NCBI GenBank assembly: GCA_024236495.1
Contig: JACKKJ010000002.1
Span: forward strand, 173,501 to 237,500
Direction: 5' to 3'
DNA length: 64,000 nt
From: Paracoccaceae bacterium
Lineage (GTDB): Bacteria > Pseudomonadota > Alphaproteobacteria > Rhodobacterales > Rhodobacteraceae
Below the pieces are notes generated by a model. It was not told the origin of the DNA. It searched no databases and worked only from the letters and a program-made list of their open reading frames with translations. Positions 42,827 through 51,951 of the stretch are shown here, piece after piece. The position numbers and the translations under genes were made by a program. Position 1 is the first letter of the stretch. The number at the start of each line of letters is the position of its first letter.

Positions 42827-42860
42827 GCCTCCGGCGGAGGTATTTTCGGGCAAGATGAAA
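42827..42860. repeat. Dispersed palindromic intergenic repeat, copy 2
   Basis: On the minus strand TTTCATCTTGCCCGAAAATA then CCTCCGCCGGAGG, a palindromic 3' half. The 5' half matches copies 1 and 3; the 3' half differs. It ends about 40 bases before the cobQ TTG. Confidence 0.6.
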
Positions 42861-42883
42861 CCCGAAATCCCCTTTGAGAATGG

Positions 42884-42924
42884 GCGCCACGCCTCGGGCC
42901 GGTTCCCCGGGGGAAGCGTGGCGC
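42884..42924. other. Long hairpin between cobQ and cobO
   Basis: GCGCCACGC and GCGTGGCGC form a nine-base stem around a 23-base C/G-rich loop, in the 272-base gap between cobO and cobQ (42789-43060). No T-run follows. The gap also carries two palindromic repeats and no convincing gene. Confidence 0.4.
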
Positions 42925-43003
42925 TTTCACCTTGCACGGTCATCGGGACCTCTCCCTGTACCGTGGTTTCAGTTTCGACCCGAACGGTTAACAAACCGTC
43001 ACC

Positions 43004-43057
43004 CTTTCATCTTGCCGGAAATACCTCGGGGGTCCGGGGGCGGCGCCCCCGGCCTTG
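43004..43057. repeat. Dispersed palindromic intergenic repeat, copy 3
   Basis: CTTTCATCTTGCCGGAAATA, CCTCGGGGGTCC, then a GGGGGCGGCGCCCCC hairpin, ending three bases before the cobO stop. Same layout as copy 1. Confidence 0.7.
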
Positions 43058-43060
43058 CGC

Positions 43061-43693
43061 TCAGAACTCCACCCCGACCTGGCCCTTGATCCCCGAACGG
43101 AACGGATGCTTGACCAGCGTCATCTCGGTCACCAGGTCGGCGATGGCAATCAGCTCTTCCTTCGCGTTCCGGCCGGTCAGGACGACATGCGTCATCTCCG
43201 GCTTCTCGGTTTCAAGAAAGGCGACGACCTCGTCGACCGGCAGGTAGTCGTAGCGCAGCGCGATGTTGATCTCGTCCAGAAGCACCATGCGGTTGCGGTC
43301 GTCGCGGATCAGGTCCTTGGCCTTTTCCCAGCCGCGGCGCGCCGCCGCAATGTCGCGGTCCTTGTCCTGGGTTTCCCAGGTGAACCCCTCGCCCATGGCG
43401 TGAAACTGGCAAAGATCGCCGAAGTGGTTTTCGATCAGCGTCCGTTCCCCGGTCGACCATGCGCCCTTGATGAACTGCACCACCGCGCAGGGCATTTCAT
43501 GCGCGATGCAGCGCAGAATCATGCCGAACGCGGCCGAGCTCTTGCCCTTGCCGGCGCCCGTATTGACGATGATCAGGCCCTTCTCGCCCTCCTTGCGCGC
43601 CATGATCTTGTCGCGCGCGGCCTTCTTCTTGGCCATCTTCTGGGCATGGCGCAGCGCGTCTTCGGCGGGATCGGTCGTTTTCTGTTCCGTCAT
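43061..43693 (-). CDS. cobO: Cob(I)yrinic acid a,c-diamide adenosyltransferase
   Basis: 210 residues. CobA/BtuR-type adenosyltransferase. P-loop NTGAGKGKSSAAFGMILRC, VVQFIKGAWSTGER, FTWETQDKDRDI, VLLDEINIALRYDYL and LTGRNAKEELI. The charged N-terminus of about 40 residues is usual for alphaproteobacteria. The open frame on this strand runs on to 45640 only because the opposite cob genes lack stops in that register. Divergent from the riboswitch-led cob operon. Confidence 0.95.
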   Translation of the reverse strand: MTEQKTTDPAEDALRHAQKMAKKKAARDKIMARKEGEKGLIIVNTGAGKGKSSAAFGMILRCIAHEMPCAVVQFIKGAWSTGERTLIENHFGDLCQFHAMGEGFTWETQDKDRDIAAARRGWEKAKDLIRDDRNRMVLLDEINIALRYDYLPVDEVVAFLETEKPEMTHVVLTGRNAKEELIAIADLVTEMTLVKHPFRSGIKGQVGVEF

Positions 43694-43743
43694 GGTCCCT
43701 TCCGTTGCTTGACAAGGGTGGCCCCCATGCCTCAGGTGAGGCG

Positions 43744-43949
43744 GCGCTGGTTCCTGTCTTAGGGCAGGCGAAGAGGGAATGCGACAGGCTTTGCGACCAT
43801 CTGCGGTCCACTGCCGAAGCGCAGCCGCCCCCGCGACCGTGACCGGAGAGGCCCCCCATGTCCACTGGCAGATGCCGGGAAGGGGGCGGGGCCGCCGGGG
43901 CTGACAGTCGTCTGCCCCGACATCCGCAAGCCGGGAGACCTGCCAGCGC
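43744..43949 (+). promoter_or_regulatory. Cobalamin riboswitch
   Basis: Closing stem P1 GCGCTGG (43744-43750) with CCAGCGC (43943-43949). Inside are GGGAATGCGAC, CCGCCCCCGCGACCGTGACC and the B12 box AAGCCGGGAGACCTGCC (43928-43944), the most conserved part of the class. It precedes DUF1636-cobW-cobN. Downstream, GGATAT/ATATCC (43991-44008) and CCTTCC/GGAAGG (44021-44039) form hairpins; the second hides the Shine-Dalgarno of the first gene, suggesting translational control. Confidence 0.93.
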
Positions 43950-44047
43950 GAAGGTTTGCGACGGCGGACGGGGTGTTCCGCGACCGGCTCGGATATCGAG
44001 AGATATCCCCGCAGGTCCCCCCTTCCGGCGAAAGGAAGGATGCACGG

Positions 44048-44410
44048 GTGACGGTGACGCTTCATGTCTGCACGACCTGCCGGATGGGGTTGCCCACCGC
44101 CGGCGACGGGGAAATGCGCCCCGGCGCCCGGCTTCTTGCGGCGCTGGAGGCCGCTGGGGCGCCCGACGGCGTGCGCATCGTCCCGACCGAATGCCTTTCG
44201 GCTTGCGACCATGGCTGCAACATCGCGCTGAGCGGGCCGGGCCGCTGGTCTTATGTCTATCGCGGGATGGACCCCGACCTGCATGTCGACGACATCCTGG
44301 CCGGGGCCGCCGCCTATGCCGCGACCGCTGACGGGCTCGTGCCCTGGCGCGACCGCCCGGTGATCTTCCGCAAGCAGTCGCTTGCCCGCATCCCACCGAT
44401 GGAGAGCTGA
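44048..44410 (+). CDS. DUF1636-family metal-binding protein
   Basis: 120 residues from a GTG (second GTG six bases later also possible). Cysteines in LHVCTTCRMGLP and ECLSACDHGCNIAL recall a thioredoxin-like 2Fe-2S or metal-binding fold. Function unproven; regularly found beside cobW in cobalamin loci of Rhodobacterales. First gene after the riboswitch; GGAAGGA lies seven bases before the start, inside a hairpin. Stop directly abuts the cobW ATG. Confidence 0.82.
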   Translation: MTVTLHVCTTCRMGLPTAGDGEMRPGARLLAALEAAGAPDGVRIVPTECLSACDHGCNIALSGPGRWSYVYRGMDPDLHVDDILAGAAAYAATADGLVPWRDRPVIFRKQSLARIPPMES

Positions 44411-45460
44411 ATGTCCGACCTGTCCAAGATTCCCGTCACCGTCATCACCGGCTTTCTGGGCGCGGGCAAGACGACACTGATCCGCCACCTGATGCAGAAC
44501 CCGCAAGGCAAGCGCCTGGCGGTGCTGGTCAACGAATTCGGGACGGTCGGCGTGGATGGCGACATCCTGAAATCCTGCGCCGACGAAAACTGTCCGGTAG
44601 AGAACATCGTCGAGTTGGCGAACGGCTGCATCTGCTGCACGGTTGCCGACGACTTCATCCCGACGATCGAGGCGCTTATGGCGTTGCCGCAGCGGCCCGA
44701 CCACATCGTGATCGAGACTTCGGGGCTTGCGCTTCCGAAGCCGCTGCTGAAAGCCTTCGATTGGCCGGCGATCCGGTCGCGGATCACCGTCGACGGCGTC
44801 ATCGCGCTGGCTGACGCAGAGGCGGTGGCGGCGGGCCGGTTCGCGCCGGACGTGGACGCGGTGCAGGCCCAGCGCGAGGCGGACGGCTCCATCGATCACG
44901 AAACCCCGCTGTCGGAGGTGTTCGAGGACCAGATCGCCTGTGCCGATATCGTACTTCTGTCCAAGGCCGACCTTGCGGGCGATGCGGGTCTGGCCGCCGC
45001 CCGCGCGGTGATCGAGGCGGAAGCGCCGCGCAAGCTGCCGATCCTGCCGATGGAGGAGGGTCGGATCGACCCGGCGGTGATCCTGGGGCTGAATGCCGCG
45101 GCCGAGGACGACCTGGACGCGCGGCCCTCGCATCATGACGGGCACGACGATCACGAACACGACGACTTCGACACGGTGGTGATCGAACTGCCGGAGGTCG
45201 CCGACCCCGAGGCGCTGAAGGCGGCGATCGTCCGGCTGGCGCGCGAACAGAACATCCTGCGGGTCAAGGGCTATGTGGCGGTTTCCGGCAAGCCCATGCG
45301 GCTTCTGGTGCAGGCGGTCGGGGAAAGGGTGCGCGCGCAGTTCGACCGGCCCTGGGGTGATACGCCGCGTGCGTCGAAGCTTGTTGTCATCGGCGAACAC
45401 GACGATGTCGATCCGGTCGCGATCCGCGCCGTCCTGACGCCCGAACCCGCCGGAGCCTGA
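44411..45460 (+). CDS. cobW: CobW-family GTP-dependent metallochaperone
   Basis: 349 residues. G3E GTPase: Walker A TVITGFLGAGKTTLIRHL, Walker B-like NEFG, metal site ANGCICCTVADDF and LLSKADL (G4). A His/Asp-rich linker RPSHHDGHDDHEHDDFD (about 237-257) can bind metal. CobW of this type is thought to deliver cobalt to the CobN-CobS-CobT chelatase, which fits its place immediately before cobN. C-terminal CobW_C domain present. Confidence 0.94.
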   Translation: MSDLSKIPVTVITGFLGAGKTTLIRHLMQNPQGKRLAVLVNEFGTVGVDGDILKSCADENCPVENIVELANGCICCTVADDFIPTIEALMALPQRPDHIVIETSGLALPKPLLKAFDWPAIRSRITVDGVIALADAEAVAAGRFAPDVDAVQAQREADGSIDHETPLSEVFEDQIACADIVLLSKADLAGDAGLAAARAVIEAEAPRKLPILPMEEGRIDPAVILGLNAAAEDDLDARPSHHDGHDDHEHDDFDTVVIELPEVADPEALKAAIVRLAREQNILRVKGYVAVSGKPMRLLVQAVGERVRAQFDRPWGDTPRASKLVVIGEHDDVDPVAIRAVLTPEPAGA

Positions 45461-45467
45461 CACCGCG

Positions 45468-48400
45468 ATGCATGTCGTCTTCCGCGAAAGCCATGGTCTT
45501 GAGGAGACCGACACGCCCATGGATCTTGGCCAGGACCCGGCCGAGATCGTGGTTCTGTCGTTTTCCGACAGCGACCTTGGCGCCTTCGCGGCGGGCTGGC
45601 ATCGCGCGGCGGGCGGCCTGCCGACGCTTCGCCTTGCCAACCTCGTGGCGCTGCGGCATCCGCTTTCGGTCGATACCTATGTCGAACGGACGCTGAGCGG
45701 TACCAAGGGCATCCTCGTGCGGCTGATCGGCGGGGAAAGCTACTGGCCCTACGGGCTGGCGCAGTTGCAGGATCATGCCCGGCGCCACGGCATCGCGCTG
45801 GCCGTCCTGCCTGCCGACGGGCGCGAGGATCTGCGGCTGGACGAATTGTCGACACTGCCGAAATCCACGCTGAGACGGCTGCAGACCCTGTGCGATGCGG
45901 GCGGTGCCGTCGCGGCGCAGGCCGCGCTTCAGCAGCTTGCGTTGGCGGCGGGGCTTTATGCCGGGCCGGTCGCCGGGGACAAGACCGTTCCCACCTTCGG
46001 CTGGTATCTGCCCGGCAAGGGGGTGGTCCCCGCGCCGCAGCCAAGCGACCGGCCCATCGCCGTTGTCAGCTTCTACCGCTCCTACCTCACCTCGGCGGAT
46101 ACCGACCCGGTAGACCATCTGATCGCCGCGCTGGAGGCACGGGGGTTCGCCGCGATCGGCGCCTTCGCGACAAGCCTGAAGGACGCCGCCGCCTCTGGCT
46201 GGCTTTCGGCAGAGCTCATGCGGCTGCGGCCCGCCGCTATCGTGAATGCCACCGCCTTTTCCGCGCGCGGCGCGGATGGCGCGGCATCGCCGCTAGACGC
46301 GCCGGGCTGCCCGGTGTTTCAGGTCGCCCTGTCGACGGCGCAGCGCAAGGACTGGGGCGCGTCGGACCGGGGCCTGTCGCCCGCCGACCTTGCCATGCAC
46401 GTCGTCCTGCCCGAGGTCGACGGGCGCATCTTTGCCGGTGTCGCGAGTTTCAAGGCGCCGGGGCGGCGCGACCCCGATCTTCAGTATTCCCGCTTTGCCC
46501 ATCGTGCTGATCGCGACCGGATCGATGCGATCGCCGACCGGGTCGCCGGCTGGCACAGGCTATCGGCAACCGCCGGTGAGGATCGCCGGATTGCCGTCGT
46601 TCTGTCCACCTATCCGGGCAAGGACTGGCAGCTTGCCCATGCGGTTGGGCTTGACGCCATCGCGTCTGCCGGGGCGATCCTTGGGGCGGTGACGGATGCC
46701 GGGCCGGCCGGGAACCTTGGCCATGCGCTGACCGAGGAAACCCTGGACTGGCCGGTCGACGATTATCTGACAGCACTTGACGCGCTGCCTGCGTCACTGC
46801 GCCAGGCCCTGCACGACGCCTGGGACAATCCCGAAAGCGACCCAATGGTGGCAAACGGGCGGTTCAGGTTTCGCGCGCTCCGCCATGGACGCGCCATCGT
46901 CGCGTTGCAGCCCGAACGCGGAGAAGTTCGGACCCGCTCTGACGACTACCACGACCTGTCGCGCACGCCCTGCCACGGCTATGTCGCCTTCTACCTCTGG
47001 CTTCGGTCGCAGGGTATCCATGCCCTGATCCATGTCGGGGCGCATGGCACGCTGGAATGGCTGCCGGGGAAGTCGGTCGCGCTGGCCGCCGATTGCTGGC
47101 CCGAGGCGCTGACGAAGGGGGTGCCGGTCATCTATCCCTTCATCGTCAACGATCCCGGCGAAGCCGCGCAGGCCAAGCGCCGGATCGGGGCAGTCACCAT
47201 TGGCCACCTGCCGCCGCCCCTGGCCGACAGCGCCGTGCCGGAAGACCTGGCCAGGCTGGAACGCCTGCTGGACGAATATTCCACGGCGGACGGGCTTGAC
47301 CCGGCCCGGCGCGACCGCCTGATCCAGTCGATCCGGGACGAAGCGCGCGGTCGTGGCGTCGAGGACGACCTGGGCCTGCCCGAAGACGCCTCTCCGGCAG
47401 AGGCGATTACCCGCATCGACCGCTTTGTCTGCGACATCAAGGAAAGCCAGTACGGCGACGGGCTGCACATCTTCGGCTCGGGTGCTTGCGCGGATGCGGA
47501 ACTTGCGGGGCTGGCGGCCGCGCTGGCGGGCCGCAGGGTGGATGCCGGCCCTTCGGGGTCGCCCTTCCGGGGCAGGTCAGATGTGCTTCCGACGGGGCGC
47601 AACCTTTTCACCACCGATCCGCGTGCGGTTCCCTCGCGCGCGGCCCATGCGCAGGGCGTGAAACTGGCCGAGGAACTCCTGCGCCGCCACCTTCAGGATC
47701 AGGGCGACTGGCCCAGGTCGATTGTCGTGGATCTTTGGGGATCGGCCACAATGCGGACGGCAGGCGAGGAATTCGCCATGGCACTTCATCTGGCGGGCCT
47801 GGCCCCCCGATGGGACGACGGGTCGGAGCGCGTGTCGGGGTTCGAGGTAATACCGCTGGCTCTCCTGCGCCGGCCCCGCATCGACGTCACCTTGCGTGTC
47901 TCCGGCCTTTTCCGTGACGTTTTCCCCGGGCTCGCGCAACTGTTCGAGGCCGCCGCCGCCGCGCTGGCCGCGCGCGAAGAGGCGCCCGATGACAACCCCT
48001 ATCTTCGCGCCTCGCCCCGCGTCTTTGGCCCGAAGCCCGGGCTTTACGGCTTGTCGATGGGCGCCGCGATCGAGGATTACGGCGCGGATGGCCGTGCCGC
48101 GGCCGGCGAGGCGTGGCTGTCGGGGTCCGAATGGGCGATCGACGCCACGGGCGAGGCGCGGCACGAACGCAGCGCGCTTGAGGCGCGGGTGCGCGGTGCG
48201 GATGGGTTCGTGCATGTGCAGGATCTTTCCGAAACCGACCTTCTGCTGGCGTCGGACTACGCCGCGCACGAAGGCGGGTTCGCGGCGGCGGTCGCGCGGC
48301 TGGGCGGGACTGCCCCGGCACTCTACCACCTTGACGCGACACGGCCCGACGCGCCGCGCGCCCGCACGATCCCCGAGGAAATCGCGCGAGTCGTCCGGGC

Positions 48401-48698
48401 CCGCGCGGCGAACCCCGCCTGGGCCGACGGGATGATGCGGCACGGGTTTCGCGGTGCCGCCGAGCTTGCCGCAACCCTCGATCACCTTGCGGCATTCGCC
48501 CACCTGGCCCGCGCGGTCCCGGCGCATCTATTCGACCTGTATCACGAGGCGACGCTGGGCCGGGACGATCTGGTGGCCTTCATGGAACGGGAAAACCCCG
48601 CCGCGCTTCAGGCGATGCGCGACCGATTTGCGGCGCTTGCCGATGCGGGGCTATGGGTTACCCGGCGCAATTCCATCGCGATGGGTGCGGGACAATGA
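45468..48698 (+). CDS. cobN: Cobaltochelatase subunit CobN
   Basis: 1076 residues, shorter than the roughly 1250-1300 of some rhizobial CobN. Large subunit of the ATP-dependent chelatase that inserts Co(II) into hydrogenobyrinic acid a,c-diamide. Family motifs: VVLSTYPGKDWQLAHAVGLD, HVGAHGTLEWLPGKSVAL, YPFIVNDPGEAAQAKRRIGA and IVVDLWGSATMRTAGEEFA. The chelatase partners CobS and CobT are not encoded in the window. Its stop overlaps cobG by four bases. Confidence 0.95.
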   Translation: MHVVFRESHGLEETDTPMDLGQDPAEIVVLSFSDSDLGAFAAGWHRAAGGLPTLRLANLVALRHPLSVDTYVERTLSGTKGILVRLIGGESYWPYGLAQLQDHARRHGIALAVLPADGREDLRLDELSTLPKSTLRRLQTLCDAGGAVAAQAALQQLALAAGLYAGPVAGDKTVPTFGWYLPGKGVVPAPQPSDRPIAVVSFYRSYLTSADTDPVDHLIAALEARGFAAIGAFATSLKDAAASGWLSAELMRLRPAAIVNATAFSARGADGAASPLDAPGCPVFQVALSTAQRKDWGASDRGLSPADLAMHVVLPEVDGRIFAGVASFKAPGRRDPDLQYSRFAHRADRDRIDAIADRVAGWHRLSATAGEDRRIAVVLSTYPGKDWQLAHAVGLDAIASAGAILGAVTDAGPAGNLGHALTEETLDWPVDDYLTALDALPASLRQALHDAWDNPESDPMVANGRFRFRALRHGRAIVALQPERGEVRTRSDDYHDLSRTPCHGYVAFYLWLRSQGIHALIHVGAHGTLEWLPGKSVALAADCWPEALTKGVPVIYPFIVNDPGEAAQAKRRIGAVTIGHLPPPLADSAVPEDLARLERLLDEYSTADGLDPARRDRLIQSIRDEARGRGVEDDLGLPEDASPAEAITRIDRFVCDIKESQYGDGLHIFGSGACADAELAGLAAALAGRRVDAGPSGSPFRGRSDVLPTGRNLFTTDPRAVPSRAAHAQGVKLAEELLRRHLQDQGDWPRSIVVDLWGSATMRTAGEEFAMALHLAGLAPRWDDGSERVSGFEVIPLALLRRPRIDVTLRVSGLFRDVFPGLAQLFEAAAAALAAREEAPDDNPYLRASPRVFGPKPGLYGLSMGAAIEDYGADGRAAAGEAWLSGSEWAIDATGEARHERSALEARVRGADGFVHVQDLSETDLLLASDYAAHEGGFAAAVARLGGTAPALYHLDATRPDAPRARTIPEEIARVVRARAANPAWADGMMRHGFRGAAELAATLDHLAAFAHLARAVPAHLFDLYHEATLGRDDLVAFMERENPAALQAMRDRFAALADAGLWVTRRNSIAMGAGQ

Positions 48699-49882
48699 GC
48701 GCCCCGATCATCCAGGGCTGGTGTCCGGGGGCCCTGCGCCCGATGATGTCCGGCGACGGGCTGGTCGTGCGCGTCCGGCCAAGGGGCGGACGGCTGACCT
48801 CCGAACAGGCGGCTGGCATCGCCGCGCTGTCGGCCCGGTTCGGAAACGGTCTGATCGACCTTTCGGCGCGCGCCAACGTCCAGCTGCGCGGGGTCCGAGA
48901 GGCCGATCACGGGCCGCTGATCGGCGGGCTTGACGCGCTTGGCCTGATCGACGCCTCGACCGAGGCGGAGGCGCGCCGCAATATCGCGATCACACCCTTC
49001 TGGCAGGATGGCGACGGGGTGCAGGTGGTTGCCCGCGCCCTGACCGATGCGCTGACCGCGCCGGACGCACCGCAAACGCCGGGCAAATTCGGCTATGCCG
49101 TCGACTGCGGCGTCCGCCCGATCTTGTCGGGCGTCTCGGCCGATATCCGGATCGAGGCGGCGACAGGCGGCTTTCTTGTGCGCGCCGATGGTGCCGATAC
49201 GGGCGCCTTCGCGACGGCCGACACCGTCGCGATCCGTGCGATGGACCTGGCGGACTGGTTTCTCGCCACAGGCGGCGCACCCGAGGGGCGGGGCAGGATG
49301 GCGGCGCATCTTGCGCGAGGGGCGGTTCTTCCCGAACGCTTCCGCGAGGCGTCGGCCACGCCCCCTGCGGCCGCGGTGCGACCCGCCCCCGGCCATTGCG
49401 CGCACGGGTTTCTGGTCGGCTTCGAATTCGGACAGATGCGATCAGATACGCTGGCCGCGCTGTCGGACTGCGGCGCGCTTCGGGTGACGCCCTGGCGCAT
49501 GCTGCTGATCGAAGGGGCGCAGGCGGCGCCCGGGATCGCGGGGCTTATCACCGACGCCGACAATCCCCTCTTGCGGGTGACTGCCTGCACCGGCGCACCC
49601 GGCTGCCCGCAGGCCCATGCCGCCACCCGCGATCTGGCCCGCGCCCTGGCACCGTTTCTGCCAACCGGACTGCCCGCAGAGGCGCAGTTGCATGTCTCTG
49701 GCTGCGCCAAGGGCTGCGCCCATCCCGGCCCGGCCCCTCGCACGCTGGCCGGACAGCCGGGCGGCACCTTCAACCTGATCCTCGGCGGCACTGCTGCCGG
49801 AACCCCCGTGGCAAGCGGGCTTTCGCCCGAAACACTTGCCGCCAATCCCGCTTCCCTGTTCGAGACCGAGAATGCCACATAG
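48695..49882 (+). CDS. cobG: Precorrin-3B synthase CobG
   Basis: 395 residues. Oxygen-using Fe-S protein of the nitrite/sulfite reductase fold that hydroxylates C20 in ring contraction. Internal duplication; 4Fe-4S ligands in CTGAPGCPQAHAAT and HVSGCAKGCAHPG. Presence of CobG marks the aerobic pathway. The ATG at 48695 overlaps the cobN stop; the last eleven bases overlap cobH. Confidence 0.94.
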   Translation: MSAPIIQGWCPGALRPMMSGDGLVVRVRPRGGRLTSEQAAGIAALSARFGNGLIDLSARANVQLRGVREADHGPLIGGLDALGLIDASTEAEARRNIAITPFWQDGDGVQVVARALTDALTAPDAPQTPGKFGYAVDCGVRPILSGVSADIRIEAATGGFLVRADGADTGAFATADTVAIRAMDLADWFLATGGAPEGRGRMAAHLARGAVLPERFREASATPPAAAVRPAPGHCAHGFLVGFEFGQMRSDTLAALSDCGALRVTPWRMLLIEGAQAAPGIAGLITDADNPLLRVTACTGAPGCPQAHAATRDLARALAPFLPTGLPAEAQLHVSGCAKGCAHPGPAPRTLAGQPGGTFNLILGGTAAGTPVASGLSPETLAANPASLFETENAT

Positions 49883-50501
49883 CTACCAAACCGACGGCGC
49901 CGCGATTTACCTGGAAAGCTTCGCCACCATCCGCGCCGAGGCCGACCTGGCCCGTTTCACCCCGGAGGAGGAGGTTGTCGTGGTCCGCATGATCCACGCC
50001 GCCGGCATGGTCGGCCTGGAGGATCACGTGCGCTTTTCACCTGGCATGGCCGTTGCCGCCCGCACTGCGCTCGAGGCGGGCGCGCCGATCCTGTGCGATG
50101 CGCGCATGGTCAGCGAAGGCATCACCCGGCCGCGGCTTCCCGCCGGCAACGCGGTCATCTGCACCCTTCACGATCCCCAGGTGCCGGACTTGGCGCGCCA
50201 GATGGGCAACACCCGTTCGGCTGCGGCGCTGGAGCTTTGGCGACCCCATCTTGACGGCGCGGTCGTGGCGATCGGCAATGCGCCGACCGCGCTTTTCCAT
50301 CTTCTCAACATGCTTGAGGATCCCGCCTGCCCGCGCCCGGCGGCGATCATCGGCTGCCCGGTCGGCTTCGTCGGCGCGGCGGAATCCAAGGATGCGCTGA
50401 TGGCGGATCTTCCCGCGCCCTCGGTCATCGTGAAGGGCCGGCTTGGCGGCTCTGCGATCACGGTTGCCGCCGTCAACGCGCTGGCAAGCCGGAAGGAATG
50501 A
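49872..50501 (+). CDS. cobH: Precorrin-8X methylmutase
   Basis: 209 residues. Moves a methyl from C11 to C12 to give hydrogenobyrinic acid. MIHAAGMVGLEDHVRFSPG includes the catalytic His (MIHAAG); LCDARMVSEGITR and GAVVAIGNAPTALFHLLNML are conserved. Begins eleven bases before the cobG stop, in another frame; a longer reading from 49836 would extend too far into cobG. Confidence 0.95.
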   Translation: MPHSYQTDGAAIYLESFATIRAEADLARFTPEEEVVVVRMIHAAGMVGLEDHVRFSPGMAVAARTALEAGAPILCDARMVSEGITRPRLPAGNAVICTLHDPQVPDLARQMGNTRSAAALELWRPHLDGAVVAIGNAPTALFHLLNMLEDPACPRPAAIIGCPVGFVGAAESKDALMADLPAPSVIVKGRLGGSAITVAAVNALASRKE

Positions 50502-51220
50502 CGATGGGCAAGGTCATCTGCGTGGGTCTCGGCCCCGGCGATCCCGAACTGATGAGCGTCAAGGCGGATCGGCTGATCCGGTCGGCGCGCCATGTCGCCT
50601 ATTTCCGCAAGGCCGGCCGCGCCGGGCAGGCGCGGCAGATCGTCGAGGGGATGATCGCCGGGGATGTCCGCGAATATCCCATGGAATATCCGGTCACGAC
50701 GGAGATTCACTTTTCCGACCCGGAATACAACCGGCTGCTTGCCGCATTCTACGAAGATTGGGCGCAGCGTCTTGCCGTGCTGGCCGAAAGCGAGGATGTC
50801 GTCGTCCTGTGCGAGGGCGATCCGTTCTTCTACGGATCGTTCATGCATCTGCATTCGCGCCTGCAGGGCCGCGCCGAGGTCGAGGTGGTGCCCGGCATCA
50901 CCGGCATGTCGGGCTGCTGGACCGCGACCGGCATCCCGATCACCTGGGGAGACGACGTTCTGACGGTTCTGATGGCAACCCTGCCCGAGGAGGAACTGGC
51001 CACCCGCGCGCGCGACACCGACGCGCTGGTCATCATGAAGATCGGGCGCAACCTGCCGAAACTGCGACGCGCACTTGCAACTGCCGGGCGGCTGGGCGCC
51101 GCCTGGATCGTCGAGCGCGGCACTATGGAAGGACAGCGCGTCCAGCGCCTGTCCGAGGCCGAGGAGGTCGCGCCCTACTTTTCCATCGTCGTCGTCCACG
51201 GCCAGGGGCGCCGGCCATGA
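50498..51220 (+). CDS. cobI: Precorrin-2 C20-methyltransferase
   Basis: 240 residues. SAM-dependent; class III methyltransferase with VICVGLGPGDPELMSVKADR at the start, VVVLCEGDPFFYGSFMHLH and VEVVPGITGMSGCWTATGIP. Four-base overlaps with cobH and cobJ. Confidence 0.95.
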   Translation: MTMGKVICVGLGPGDPELMSVKADRLIRSARHVAYFRKAGRAGQARQIVEGMIAGDVREYPMEYPVTTEIHFSDPEYNRLLAAFYEDWAQRLAVLAESEDVVVLCEGDPFFYGSFMHLHSRLQGRAEVEVVPGITGMSGCWTATGIPITWGDDVLTVLMATLPEEELATRARDTDALVIMKIGRNLPKLRRALATAGRLGAAWIVERGTMEGQRVQRLSEAEEVAPYFSIVVVHGQGRRP

Positions 51221-51951
51221 CCGGCTGGATCGCCGTGGCGGGCCTTGGCCCCGGGGACGAACGGCTTGTCACAGAAGAGGTCCGCGCGGCGCTGGCCGAG
51301 GCGACCGACATCGTGGGCTACATCCCCTATGTGGCGCGCGTCGCGCCGCGTGCGGGACTGACACTGCACCCGTCGGACAACCGGGTCGAACTGGACCGCG
51401 CCAATCACGCGCTGGACATGGCAGCCGCAGGACGGCGGGTGGTGATCGTGTCCTCGGGCGACCCGGGCGTCTTCGCCATGGCCTCGGCGTTGTTCGAGGC
51501 GCTGGAGGCACGGCCAGATCCCCATGCATTCGACATCCGCATCCTGCCCGGCATCACGGCGATGCTGGCGGCGGCATCCCGGCTGGGCGCCCCCTTGGGC
51601 CATGATTTCTGCGCGATCAACCTTTCGGACAATCTGAAACCGTGGGATCTGGTGGAACACCGGCTGCGGCTTGCTGCGAGGGCCGGGTTCGCGATGGCCT
51701 TCTACAATCCGCGTTCGAAAAGCCGCCCGCATCAGTTCGCCCGCGCGCTGGACATCCTGCGCGAGGAATGCGGACCCGATCGCCTGATATCTTTCGCGCG
51801 CGCGGTCACGACACCGGAGGAACGGCTTTCGACCGTCTCGCTGGGTTCGGCGACGCCCGATATGGCGGACATGCGCACCGTCGTGATCGTCGGCAACGCC
51901 GATACGCGGCATGTCGGCCGCTTTGTCTATACTCCAAGGTCGGCGCGGTGA
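51217..51951 (+). CDS. cobJ: Precorrin-3B C17-methyltransferase
   Basis: 244 residues. Ring-contracting SAM methyltransferase. VAGLGPGDERLVTEEVRAAL, GYIPYVARV, VVIVSSGDPGVFAMASALFE, LGHDFCAINLSDNLKPWD and AFYNPRSKSRPHQFARALDI are diagnostic. ATG overlaps the cobI stop. Its last 25 bases overlap the 3' end of cobK on the other strand. Confidence 0.95.
   Translation: MTGWIAVAGLGPGDERLVTEEVRAALAEATDIVGYIPYVARVAPRAGLTLHPSDNRVELDRANHALDMAAAGRRVVIVSSGDPGVFAMASALFEALEARPDPHAFDIRILPGITAMLAAASRLGAPLGHDFCAINLSDNLKPWDLVEHRLRLAARAGFAMAFYNPRSKSRPHQFARALDILREECGPDRLISFARAVTTPEERLSTVSLGSATPDMADMRTVVIVGNADTRHVGRFVYTPRSAR

Noticed and set aside
42776..42943. 55-residue minus-strand frame before cobQ with GGAGAGG upstream (MTVQGESATLPP at the start)
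   Set aside because: Good ribosome-binding site, but most of it translates the palindromic repeat and it overlaps the cobQ start; no family-like sequence. A leader peptide is not excluded but not supported.
43061..45640. 859-codon open frame on the minus strand
   Set aside because: Only its last 210 codons are cobO. The rest is the stop-free antisense of DUF1636, the riboswitch and cobW, caused by high GC, and has low-complexity, Arg-rich translation.
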